This document shows positions 36,030 to 47,240 of a stretch of 64,000 nt of DNA, piece by piece (positions within the stretch are counted from its first letter, which is position 1; each line of letters opens with the position of its first letter). This DNA comes from Chamaecyparis obtusa. Lineage: Eukaryota > Streptophyta > Pinopsida > Cupressales > Cupressaceae. The notes beneath the pieces are model-generated. The model was not told the origin of the DNA. It made no database searches and was given only the letters and a program-made list of their open reading frames with translations. The stretch spans positions 919,001 to 983,000 of the forward strand of contig BSBK01005648.1 in NCBI GenBank assembly GCA_027943335.1. The letters are read 5' to 3'. Position numbers and translations under genes: made by a program.

Positions 36030-37640
36030 ATTATTGGAAACAAATCAGATGGTACTATGACAAGAAGTAAACTAAAAGGTACATGTTTATTTGCTGATTT
36101 TTAACCTAAAAATGTCAAAGATGCATTAGAAAATGAAAGTTGGATTGAGGCTATGAATGAAGAAATAGAGAAAATAGAGAAAAATAAGACATGGAGTCTT
36201 GTACCTAGGCCTAAAGATAAAAATGTAATTGGGACAAAATGGGTATTCAGAAATAAGTTGAATGAAGATGGTCAAGTATCAAGAAACAAAGCAAGATTGG
36301 TATGTAAAGAATATTCTCAAGAAGAAGGAATAGATTATGGAGAGAATTTTGCTCCTGTTGCAATATTAGAAGGTGTGAGGACTTTACTTGCATATGCAGC
36401 ACATAAAGGATGTAAGGTATATCAGATGGATATCAAATCTGCTTTTCTCAATGGTATTCTTGAGGAAGAAGTCTACATTGAGCAACCTGAAGGTTTTATT
36501 GATCCAGACAAAAGGGATATGGTCTGCAAATTATACAAAGCATTGTATGGTCTGAAACAAGCTCCTAGAGCATGGTATGAAAGATTACATAACTATCTTA
36601 CTCAGATTAATTTCAAAAGGGCTAATGACAACAACAATTTATACATCAAAGAAGGATCAGATAACAAAATTGTTTTGGCAGAAATATTTGTGGATGATAC
36701 TATGTTTACAGGAAATGATGATCAGTGAAAATAATTTGCAGAGCTTATGAACAAAGAATTTGAAATGTCTATGTTTGGTTAGATAAAATTCTTTGTTGGA
36801 CTTCAGATTCAGTAGAACAAAAATGGTATCTACATTACTCAGTCTAAATATATCAGGGAAATACTTAAGAAATTTGGTATGGAAGATTTAAAACCAGTTG
36901 GTACACCCATGCGTACTAGACTAAAGCTTACCAAAGATGATGATTCAAAAGAAGTAGATCAGACCTTATACAGATCAATGATTGGAAAATTATAGTATGT
37001 AGTACACACAAGGCCTGATATTGCCTTAGCAGTTGGAATAGTGGCAAGATTCTCGGCTAAACCCAGAGAAAATCACATGATGGAAATCAAAAGAATCTTG
37101 AGGTATTTAAGGGGAACTGAAGATTATGGCTTGTGGTATAAATTTGGAGGCAATCTGGATTTAAAAGTGTTTACTGATGCTGATTGGGTAGGAAACATTG
37201 ATGACAGAAAGAGTACAAGTGGTGGTGCATTCTTTCTTGGCAAGAGGTTAGTATCTTGGACTAGTAAAAAGCAAAACTGCACATCCCAATCCACAGTAGA
37301 AGCAGAATATGTTGCTGCAGCAGTAAACTACTCTAATATTATATGGTTTAAATAGCTTTTGGAAGGCATGAAGGTTGAGATCAAAGAACCAGTTGTTATG
37401 TTTTGTGATAATACAAGTGCGATAAATATTTCAAAGAATCCAGTAATGCATTCCAAAACCAAGCACATTGCAATTAAATATCACTTTGTCAAAGAATTGG
37501 TGCAGGACAAGGAAATCAGATTGGAATATATTCATACAAAAGAACAAATTGCAGATATCTTCACCAAGCCACTACCTAAGGATGCATTCTTGTATCTAAG
37601 AGGCAAGTTAGGGGTCACTCCCCTGTCCGAGGTTCACTAA
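36030..37640 (+). pseudogene. Copia-c reverse transcriptase and RNase H, broken
   Basis: Reverse transcriptase: [37 protein letters not shown] and the intact active site FVDDTMFTG near 36690. After TGA at 36726-36728 come stops near 36781 and 36814. TAG at 36993-36995 replaces CAG, and TAG at 37353-37355 interrupts RNase H after the WFK motif; Copia-d has the same stop. RNase H keeps FTDADWVGNIDDRKS and STVEAEYVAAA. The polyprotein ends at TAA 37638-37640. Confidence 0.85.
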
Positions 37641-37995
37641 ATAAAGTTTTAGTGATGCATCAACCAAAACATGTTGAAGATCAATCAGTTGATGCAGCAT
37701 AGTCAAGGAATCATTGCATATGAATCAGTACATAAGGTACATTGATATTTACCGAAACTATGTAAGTTGTCTTTGGCATGTGTTGTCAAAGAGGGAGAGT
37801 TTGCTGTCATTTCAAGAAATTTCTAAGAAGAATAATTTGAGAAGTTAAGAGGGAGAGTTCTCAAATCAGAGAAAGAAGTTTGAAGATAATGAGAATTAGA
37901 ATGAAGCTAAGGATATGTTTCTTACTCTTGGTTTATATGTGAAATTTCATTGTGCTATGACATGTTGGGTTGCGATAAATGCCAAAGAGGGAGAT
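37641..37995 (+). other. Copia-c 3' spacer and polypurine tract
   Basis: Non-coding spacer with AAAGAGGGAGA repeated at about 37785 and just before the 3' LTR (37983-37995). The latter is the likely plus-strand primer; the former resembles a duplicate. Confidence 0.7.
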
Positions 37996-39183
37996 TGTTG
38001 GATACAATTGTCTGAAGGACATTGTTCGATTAGCTATGTGTTGTCTTTGATGTCACACAAATGTCATATCAATTATGGCTCTCAGTATCTACTGAGTTCA
38101 GTCAATCAGCTAAGCGGTTCTTAGTATCTACCGAGCTCAATTAGTTAGCTAGGTGGTTTTTAGTGTCTACCGAGTTCTCTCAGGTGTCTAAAGGAAACAT
38201 GATTGGATATCAGTGTTAACCAAGCCTCCTTGGTTATCAAATGAAATTAGTGGTTACCGAGCTCTCTCGGTCTCCTAAGGATGTTGTAGAATTCACTGTG
38301 GTTATCGAGTTCTCTCAGTCACCGAAGGAAATCTTTTCAGGATTAATGTTTACCGAGCAAGGTCGACCCTTTCAAAGAATTTTGTTATTACAGTTTTTTT
38401 ATCCCAGCTGACTGATATAATAATTATTAGTGCCGACTTGTCAATCTAAATGATTATGAAATGGCATATATATATAGAAGGTCAAATGGTGAATAAAACA
38501 TATACAGCATGCATAAATCATTTTGAAGAAAGGTGTGTGCAAATTTTGAAGGATGGTCAGATATCCTTGAGGAGCAGCAAAGATTTAATTGATCAGTAAG
38601 GATCTAGTGAAATAGAACAGAGATCTATATTCAACAATTCAGTTGCAAGTTATTTCATTGTTACTCTCTAGCAATTGTAGCAGTGATATCAAAATCTCTT
38701 AACCGAGTTGGTTTAACAACCATTTTGTAAATCCTCTAACAAGGTAACAGTTCTATTGAATTGTTTCAAGACCTCTTACAAGGCCACTCCTAGCAGGGTG
38801 ATTAAATCCTCTAACAAGGTCACACCTAACAGTGTGTTTTGTAACCTTTTACCGGGTTGGCTTCTAACCGGGCATCACTTCAGAAGAGTGAAAAATAGTA
38901 ACTAGTTACATTGGTGGTTTTTCACATATTGGGTTTCCATGGTAAATCTGGTGTCTCTTGTGTTCATGTTATTTTCTTTATTCATGCAAGTTAATCAGTG
39001 ATGAATGCTTAAGAACAGTTTAAATTATTACACACTTCAAGGATCAAGTTTTCAACATTTCTCTATATATTTACTGAGTGGCTTAGTAAATAATTTGTTA
39101 AGATATTTAAGGGATCAGTGGTAATATTTTTGTGGTTAACTAATTCACCCCCCCTCTCAGTTACTGCATCTATATTTCCAACA
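37996..39183 (+). repeat. Copia-c 3' LTR
   Basis: Starts TGTTGGATACAATTGTCTG and ends TATATTTCCAACA, followed by the target duplication ACACC. Same length as the 5' LTR, with scattered substitutions. Confidence 0.92.
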
Positions 39184-39188
39184 ACACC

Positions 39189-39255
39189 AACTTCTTTGAT
39201 CTCTGTATTTTGATTACAGTCATACATTCTCTCTTATATCTAAAATCTTTCATCT
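39189..39255 (-). pseudogene. Short continuation of Copia-b between two insertions
   Basis: The stretch between the Copia-c target duplication and the Ty3-c LTR edge. On the minus strand it continues upstream of the Copia-b linker coding, but a stop separates them and it is too short to recognise a motif. Confidence 0.5.
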
Positions 39256-40399
39256 TGTTTGTTCTTCAAAAGATTTTACACTCCATGAGATACCAATATA
39301 CCTATGACTGATATTAAGGAAGGGTTAGTTCCAAATGTGAGAAATCTATAGGTAACTGGACCAACTATAGGGACAAGACTGCCCTCTTCACTTTTGGCTC
39401 TACAAAACCAAGGCGGGTACACCTGATCCAATAGATACAATTCTTATTCTTTACTCAATACTAAATCTTACAACAAAAAATAGTGAGAAAGTATTAAGTA
39501 ACAACCTATTACCCATTGACTCTCCATCACCGGGTAGAACAACATATAAAGTAACTAAAATGTAAAAGATTGGTATTGATTTATGTGTTAGGATCACTAG
39601 ATGTCAATCATTCTACATAAAGCAAAATAGGGAAATAGAGGCCAGTGCCCTATCCATTGGGTGAAAGATCAAAGGACAAAATGAATACCAAGATATTTGG
39701 AGAATAACTGGTCTTCAAACATAAATACAAAACATTCCAACTCTTTTCTACTTTTTAGAAAATCCTCAAATGAATTCAGTAAACATGTATCCCACCCTGT
39801 GTAGTATTTAATCCAATCCTAGATCAGAACTCAAAGCTAAATACATACATATAAATCTCTGAAAGACTTAAAGATTTACAAAATAAACTAGAAGGAGAGA
39901 CAAAGATTTGAAATTTGTATTAAGTATAACCTTTAAACGTTGTATGCATCATATTTTGAATGATAAGCTTGCAAAACAACAACACCAACCTGTACTTCTT
40001 TTCTATTGCTTGATGAAAAATGATACAATATATTACAATCCCCAACTGAGGGTTAGGGTTTCAAAAATTTTATCTTTTTTCTCCTAAGCTCTCAATGCCT
40101 AGAATGATCATGGAAAATCCTTTATACACAAGGAGATGCAACAAGCTACCAATCATTCTAGGGTTTACAAAATTTCTAACCTAAAAACTTTTACAACAAC
40201 CTCAAAAAGTTTACAATAGATACACTGATTAAGTAGGTGAGATATTTGTACTTGACCCACCCTACTTTATGTCTTCAATACTATCCTTGGCTCCCTTCAA
40301 CAAATCTGATTTGCATCATCTTGTTGTCCATCCTACAATGAATCTCTTCCTACATCTCAACAACCTTTACGACTCAAAAATTAACCGCCTTTACTTTCT

Positions 40400-43300
40400 C
40401 TAAGAGGTTGGCGGAGTACTAACCTTTTCATTATGAGGTATGTACTGATACCTCCATTTATTGTACACCTCCTCACTTGGGAACTTAAAATTGGCAAACT
40501 CAGTCCTCTTACTTGATAACTATTCCCACTCATTTTCAATCTGAGTGACCTTATGCTGAATATTATCAAACATTGATTTGGCATTTATTAAGAACTTGAT
40601 AATGCTGCTAAAAGAAAAGGTGTCACTTAGGACACCAGTCACCCTTTCTGAAAAAAGTGCATCCATCTCTTCTCTCCATAGATATGATTCTTTAAATTTT
40701 CCCTTATCTATGAAAATGGTAGGCACCAGCTCATAGTTTGAAAGCATTAATTCAGCTTTCAACATACTTGATCTTCTAATCAAATTATCCAAAATGATGC
40801 CATATTGTACCATTTTCTTGATAGTCTGATGCACTAGCTTAATCAATGGATTAGGGTCCTCTTGACCTTTAGATAACATATCAAATAGCTTTATACTAGG
40901 AGATCTCTCAATCCATTTCTTCAAAATTGGTGACATTTCAGTCTTCTCCTTATTCAAAGTTTCAAATAAAGAATGTAACTTACTAACATGACTATGGAAA
41001 ATGGAAGGCTTCAAATCATATGCAAACTACATGATTTCATCTATCATTTTTTCTTCATACTTCTGGTTTGCCAAAGCTATGGCCTTCACATTTTCATCTT
41101 TTTCCTTCTCTAGTTGTACTCTTATTTCCCGTAATTTATTAGTCTCCTCTATTAATTTTTGTTTCTCCCAACTAACCCTTGCATCCATACTAGTCTCTGG
41201 GTAGGGGGATGGTAGAAGTTCAACAATTGGGCTAGAGGAAGAAGCAACTGTAGGCCTATCAAAAATTTCCAATTGGGGAGACCTATGATCCTGGGACCCT
41301 AATAGCTGAGCAATCAATTTATCCTTCCAGATCAACTCCATCTTGAGATCATTATAGGACTTAAGGACAATTTCAAATTTGAGCCTAAACTCTTCATTTT
41401 CTTGCACATCCTTCTCTGCCACTTTAACATTCAATTTGGTAGTCTCCAAAATTAAGTTTGATGCTTCCACACTAGAAGTCTCTCCTACTCTCTATACCAA
41501 TAAAATACCTGCATATCATGTAGAGAGTGCCTTCTTTCTTCCTTTATCTTCCTACCTCCTTAGAGACCACATGACCAAGGCTACATGATCCTCTAAGAAA
41601 GCAATTCCCCTAGCATCTTGTTTGGCCTGCTCTGTAGTAGCAAGAGTTTTTATCTTGCTCTTTCTGACCTAATCAAAGACAATTGCATCAGCAATGTCCC
41701 ATTCTGGCAAAATTAGCACTCCTGTAGTATGACCCATGGCCCGTCCCTCCTCAGGAGTAATTTTTTAAAACTACTTGACCATCTCTACCTTGGTCTCACT
41801 TTCTATTTCTGTTATGTCCCTATCAAGGAACTCTTCCTTTTTCTTCTCACAGATCTCTTTATATTGGTTTATTTTCATTCTCCATAAAAATTGGGAGAAT
41901 GCCCTAGTTTTGAAAAACTTTTCATCAGCTATGAAAGAATCATTGGCTTGCTTCAAGATAGGGTCCATCTATTTACCCTCAAACTCCTCAACTGTAAGAT
42001 CCATGACCACCTCCTTAGGTGCCTCAGGCATCCCTTCTTTCAACTCATCATTGGAAACAAAATTTTTTCCCTCATTCCTCATTTGTACCAATTTCTCTGC
42101 TACCCCATGTTCATCTAACTGGATGGGGGATTGAAAAGGAGAATAAGCTTCCTCTCCTGGCCTTACCTCCTCTTGTCTTTGCCTCTTAGGAGAGTGTCCC
42201 TGCCTTGCTAGATCATCCATGGGTATTTTTCCTTTTGAGGTAGAAGGAAAATCTTGACCTCTCTGTTGTGGTGCTAAGAGAATAGTGTAACCACTCTACT
42301 TCTATATTGTATAAACTACCTTTGGAGTCAATTTCATATATTTTGGCTGGCTCAAAATATGCCTAGCTCTCTCAAGGTTTGCCTTGCTTACAGCAGCCCT
42401 CTTTTCATTTACCACATGCATGATGCCTTCAAAATGTTCCAAAAGGGCATCTAATTTCCTTGCCCATGGCTCAAAACCCTTTAATGGGTCATATGATTTG
42501 TCAAAATTTCTAATAAAATCTACAGACTTCTTCTAGATGACCCATTTCTCTTTCTTAATTTGTTGAGTTTGAAGGTCAAACTCATTCCTTATCACATCTT
42601 TAGGAAAATTAAATTGATGCTCAATAAGAGCACACCTTACCTTTTCTCTAAACATTCCAAAGAAGAAACCCTCTATATCTGCACACCTGATGGTGGTCAT
42701 TGTCATTCTATAGAATGTAGAACTTTATTCAAATGGACCCAACATCCCTTAGTAATAACATACTAATGTGCTATGGTTATGTCTGGGAATAAATTTCCCC
42801 TTCCCTTACTAGTGAGAGTGGTCTCCTACAAGTCACCAATCTATCCTAATATTTCAGCATACCCTACCTTCAAGAGGACCTGAGAAGGTAAATGTATGGT
42901 GCCCTTCTGCAACCATAAACCCTAAATACTATAGAAATAGGATACAAGATTATATCCCCAAAATTGTGGACTATAGTAATGTCCTAACAGTATTCCTTTG
43001 GTCTAATCAACCTTAATAACTCCCTTGGGAATCTAGGATTATCAAAAAATAATAGGGTTCTGAGCCTTGAAGCAAAATCCCTATCAAAAGCAATGTAACT
43101 AGCATCAACTCTATCCCATGATAGAGTTGTGGTCCATAGCTGGACTAGAAGGGTTTCTCCATATCTCTCCTTCATAATGTTGACTGTCGAGCTAAAGAAA
43201 TTCTCACCTTTGTATAAGAACATGTGCATAAGCATTGAATACCACCCAAAAGGTGTACTAACTTTCATGTCCTTAATTTCGATCAATCCTTCATGGATAA

Positions 43301-44057
43301 GATTAGCCAAATGAGATGCAAAATCAAAAATTAGTGCCAATTGGGGGTGCAATGATTGTACCATCATAAACATGTACAATATTGGCATATGAGTTGCTTT
43401 ATCATGCCCTAGAATCAGATTTAATGACTTATAGACCTCCTGTGATCTCTTACAAAACAAATCTAGTCTAAAAGGCTCTAGTGTGCTTGGACTGATGATA
43501 CACATGGATCCAATCACCTCTAGAAATTCCCTTAGAGGCCCTGCTCTCAAATAATCCCTCTGTGCTTCATATATTTCTATAAATTATGTGAAATCAATCT
43601 TTTCTAACCCCACAAAAGGGTCATTTAGTGAAAAAACTTCCCTAATCTCATCATCTATGATGCTTATTAGGTCCTTCCCATTTATGTCCTTGACACACTT
43701 TGTCACAGGATCATAACATTTGGAAATTTGGGTCAACAACTCTTTATCCATGAATACTCTAGGAACCACCAACTTCCCTATATCAAACTACCAAATATTA
43801 CTAAGGGGGGCACAAGAATTTCTCTGTGAGTATGCTAAACTAAATAAAATTAGGCCATTATGATCTTTACCCACCTTGGCATCTCTCATCCAATTCCCTC
43901 TATCATGGAGTCTGTCTGTAATAGAATCCCTAGGGTTTCTCAGCTCCTTTAATCTAGCCGGCCCATTATCTGAATGAGGTAATAATTGCATTAAATTCTT
44001 GAAGATAGCTCTGCCTTTGTACTCTATCTTTCTAGACAAATTCCTCTTTGGCGGCAT
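40400..44057 (-). pseudogene. LTR-encoded unknown coiled-coil protein, about 1,215 codons, broken
   Basis: Sense-strand frame inside the Ty3-c LTR. Start: ATG at 44057 (MPPKRNLSRKIEYKGRAIF). 44057-42984 is one frame with stops at 43788 and 43584 region, holding KCVKDINGKDLISIIDDEIREVF and a Leu-rich helical part. A frameshifted, more decayed part spans 42983-42660. The rest, 42659-40520, is again one frame: a helical FDKSYDPLKGFEPWARKLDALL part, an acidic Gln/Glu linker, a coiled coil (WEKQKLIEETNKLREIRVQL near 41180) and a helical C-terminal part (SHVSKLHSLFETLNKEKTEM). The stop is near 40400. The 5' LTR copy (62431-64000) carries sense codons at every stop seen here. I do not recognise the family; no enzyme motif is visible. 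Confidence 0.7.
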
Positions 44058-44639
44058 TTTATACTAGGGCTTCTCAGAACAATTTATAAAAACTCGAGAA
44101 AAACCCTAAAAACTTTGAACTGGCAACACAATTTTCATTGCAACACCTTCACAGACTTCAAGCAATTTTTAAACTCAAAAAAGAGAACTACCAAGCATCT
44201 TCAAGTTTTTCTTTTTAAGTCACTCCTTGAGGAAAATCCAATTTGCTAGAAAAGCTTATGAGAGCGGTGAAGAGAAACAATGATTCAATTTTGATGTATA
44301 GCGTTGCCAACTACTTACAATCCATCCACACATAGCACATTAATTTTGCCATTACTAAAATTTGGTGGCCTTAGCATTCATAGAGCATGAACAACATCAT
44401 AGAGTAGAAAATTTGAATTCAAGCCATTGATTTTATTTACTTTCATCACATCGGACGATCAACAAACAAAACCATGCAACCCCTTTTCACTTATTCCCAA
44501 ATGAGTTCTCAGCCAATGAGAAAATTTCAATATAGCCATGTGGGGAAATAAACAACTTATCTCTACTTTGCATGGAGTGAATAGGTGTCACCCTTTCTCT
44601 AAAGTGCTAAACCAAAACTATCAGAAAAACCAAATCAAG

Positions 44640-45507
44640 ATATAACGACAACCGTCGATGCCATTCAATCAGACGATCGCCATATTTCAATAAAATCTTG
44701 GCCCCGCAATTTTCCCTACAAACCTCTATCAAATCATAAGATGCCAAGTCAGCTAGGTTTGCAAGTGGAAGACCCCACCTTTATTCTCAGTGTCAAATAA
44801 ACTGACAACCTCACATGTCATCACTACCTTTAGCCAATAAAAAATGACCACATCATCAAGAGTAAGCAATAAAAGATCCACCTGGCAGTTCCCATCTTTA
44901 AACAAGATCAACGGCCATCGCTATACCACTGATCCTAAAAAAAGTGCATCTTATCCCAGTGGTATAATGACAACCATGAGATCTTGTTGAACTTTAATCA
45001 TCTGAGAAAGCAGGCCCCACAGTTGACACTTCACTCAAACTTTTTCAAATCAAAAAGTGCCACGCTGCAAAAACTGGCAAGTGGACCCCTTCTCCTTCTC
45101 TTTCTTGGCACCCAAAACCCTGACAACTGCCACATCATAATTCACTACAACCAATTAAAAGAAAACATGTTAGTGTGACCTGGCATTTTAGGGCCCACTT
45201 CAGACTTCATTCCTTAAAGAGGATCAGACGGTCATCGCTATACCGCAAGCTTAAATTCCTTACATCTTTTGTCAATGGTATAACGACAATCGTAAGATCA
45301 ATTTGTTGTTTAATCCTTTGAAAAGTCTGACCCCACAACTACTACGTCATTAGAGAGAGATGTCAACCCAAGAGAAATGCCATGAAAACTAACAAGCCAG
45401 AACCCACCATTGTCAGTGAGAAATTTGATCAGATGCCTATCGCTAAAGCACAATGCTTAAAAGGCTATCATCTTGGTCCAACGGTATAGCGACAACCATT
45501 GATCAAA
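44640..45507. repeat. Series of long imperfect hairpins in Ty3-c LTR
   Basis: Three hairpins with related arms: 44901-44930 with 44958-44988 (arms about 30 nt, few mismatches), 45222-45244 with 45277-45299 (23 nt) and 45424-45447 with 45483-45507 (weaker). A remnant in reversed order lies at 44640-44690. Arm core is CATCGCTATACC and its partner GGTATAACGACAA. The hairpins are spaced about 200-320 bp apart and are separated by related CCCCAC-containing segments, so this is a diverged tandem repeat. It lies just upstream of the LTR protein frame, where a promoter region would be expected. Confidence 0.75.
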
Positions 45508-46109
45508 GTCATTGTTTAGTTGCCAGCACACTCCTTTACTAGATGGGCCCACTCGGACAGGTGGCGCTTTGTTGCTAAAGTGCATGTCAGGGATTCTGAC
45601 AATGGGTAGTCTTGTGGTTCAACAACATCCACAAGTTTCAAAAGGTCGATACTTAGGAAAAATTCTTCGAAAACTTATGTTTTGAAAGAAATAATTAAAA
45701 AGGTACCCCACCCGACAACCTAATGATATAACATGTAAAGCGATGGGTTAAAGGGATTGCAAATTAGCACATGTATATTTTGGATGATTAGTGAGCCAAA
45801 AATTAACATGAAATTATAACAAGACTCAGAACCGGTTAGGGCTTTGATCAAACTTAGGGTTTTTACCATAAAACCCTGCCATTAGGTCAATAACTTGGAT
45901 CATTTTACTTTTAAAAAAAATATTAGCATAAAGCTAGAAAAATTTATATGGTGATAATAGTGGCTCATGCTTGGGGACGTGTATCTCCTATAGATACAAC
46001 GAGAAAACTAGAAACTCCTGGAAGAGCAGACTAGAACAAAACTTCGACATAAACAAGGAACTGTACACAAAATTTTAAAACTAAACTTGCACAAGGACTC
46101 AAGAGATTT

Positions 46110-47240
46110 TAAGAAAAATAAAATTTTAAGAATTGACCATGAATTGGAAATTCTACAAGCTCTCCTGTTAGATCCTTCAATAGATAAGAATTTGCTCCCA
46201 TTTTTCCTCAATAATATATGGGCCTAACTAGATGGGATCAAATTTCCCATGCTTTCCTTTATCTTCCAATCTTGCATTCCACATTAGGACCATGTCACCA
46301 CTTACAAAATTCCTCTGAGTAGTCCTTTTGTCATACAGGACTTTACATTGGGCCTGCATCTTCCCATTTTTGTCATGTGCATCATTTCTTATCTCACTCA
46401 ATTGAATTAAATCATTTATTCTGACAGCCATATCTTCTTCCACGTCATCATCATATGCCTGAATGAACTGGTACATCTATAAAAAATTATTCTGAGGTAA
46501 TCTTGCATTGATCCCATATACCAAGTCAAAAGGGGCACATCCTATTGCTTTCTTGACTATAACCCTATCAGCCCATAAGGCTTGTAACAACTTGGAATCC
46601 CAAGCCTTCTTATTTTTATCCAGGACTCTTTTTAGAATTTTAATCAAACTCTTATTGCTAGATTCTACCTGGCCATTGCCTTGTCGATGATAGGGAGATG
46701 AATATGAAATCTTTATACCATTTTTTTGACAGAAGTGAACAAATTCCTCTGACCTAAAACACATTGCATTATCAACCACCACAGTTTCTGGGCAACCAAA
46801 TCTTGTCAGGATATTTTGCATCATAAAGTCTATTACCACTTTGCTAGTTGCTCTTCTTGAGGGGATTTCTTCAACCCACTTGGTGAAATAATCAATTTCC
46901 ACTAGGATATAAGCATGTCCACCATTGGACTTATTAGGGATTTCACCAATGAAATCCATACCCAATTCTGGAAAGGAGTCTAAACAGAAATAGGTTTGAG
47001 AGGGAGATTTCCGTTGAATTTTAATTTCCCTGCAAATCTCCAACAAGGATCACACCTTTTTACAAATTGATGGGTATCTTTGAAAAGTGATGGCCACCAA
47101 AAACCTAACCTGATGATCTTATGGGCTGTAGTCTTTTCCATATAATGTCCTCCACAAATCCCATTATGCATTTCATCCATCAAAAGTTTGGCCTTATCTT
47201 GATCAACACACCTAAGCAAGACACATTCATTACTCCTCCA
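46110..47240 (-). pseudogene. Ty3-c integrase, one frameshift
   Basis: The zinc-binding region at 47043-47168 keeps all four ligands (HNGICGGH and CDPC). After a frameshift near 47000-47046 the catalytic core keeps Asp in GMDFIGE (near 46956), Asp in VVDNAMCF (near 46772) and Glu in GQVESSNKS (near 46663); the last two are 35 residues apart, the DD35E spacing. The C-terminal part runs LVYGINARLPQNNFL, a TAG at 46477-46479, then RNFVSGDMVLMWNARLEDKGKHGKFDPI. After the next stop a shifted remnant of the last strand (IEGSNRRACRI...) continues to about 46110. No chromodomain is seen. Confidence 0.85.

Larger units (their letters stand above)
32187..39183 (+). mobile_element. Copia-c: complete but dead copia retrotransposon
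   Basis: Full structure: 5' LTR 32187-33374, primer site, polyprotein frame 33437-37640, spacer with purine tract, 3' LTR 37996-39183 (both LTRs 1,188 bp). It is flanked by the 5-bp target duplication ACACC at 32182-32186 and 39184-39188, within Copia-b. The coding region has many stops and one frameshift near 35600. It is clearly related to Copia-d but has a different LTR length and more damage. Confidence 0.92.
28876..39255 (-). mobile_element. Copia-b: copia retrotransposon, 3' part, split by nested insertions
   Basis: Minus strand: 3' LTR 28876-30162, purine tract and spacer 30163-30451, polyprotein from RNase H back to the integrase/reverse-transcriptase linker at 32186. Copia-c interrupts it with target duplication ACACC, and a short continuation lies at 39189-39255, where Ty3-c cuts in. 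Gag, most of integrase and the 5' LTR must lie to the right of Ty3-c, outside the window. Possible target duplication at the left edge is TGTAT (28871-28875), unverifiable here. Confidence 0.8.
39256..46000 (-). repeat. Ty3-c 3' LTR, inner edge unresolved
   Basis: The outer edge TGTTTGTTCTTCAAAAG at 39256 matches TGTTGGTTCTTCAAAAG at 61288, beside the primer site. Match to the 5' LTR continues to the window end (about 41972 here), so the LTR is at least 2.7 kb. The unknown protein frame and hairpin region continue without a break to about 45.6 kb, and integrase coding ends near 46110, so the full length is probably 5-6.8 kb. I could not find a clear TG edge with purine tract between 45600 and 46110. 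Confidence 0.75.

Noticed and set aside
39256..44057. Host gene for the coiled-coil protein
   Set aside because: A second copy in the same orientation lies beside the Ty3-c primer site, so it is part of the LTR pair rather than a host gene.
45970..45990. Possible 3' LTR inner edge near GCTTGGGGACG
   Set aside because: The G-run is on the wrong strand for a minus-oriented purine tract and no matching TG edge is seen. The edge is left unresolved.
46192..46208. Pyrimidine tract GCTCCCATTTTTCCTCA as the Ty3-c purine tract
   Set aside because: It lies within the decayed integrase C-terminal coding; remnant coding continues to its left.
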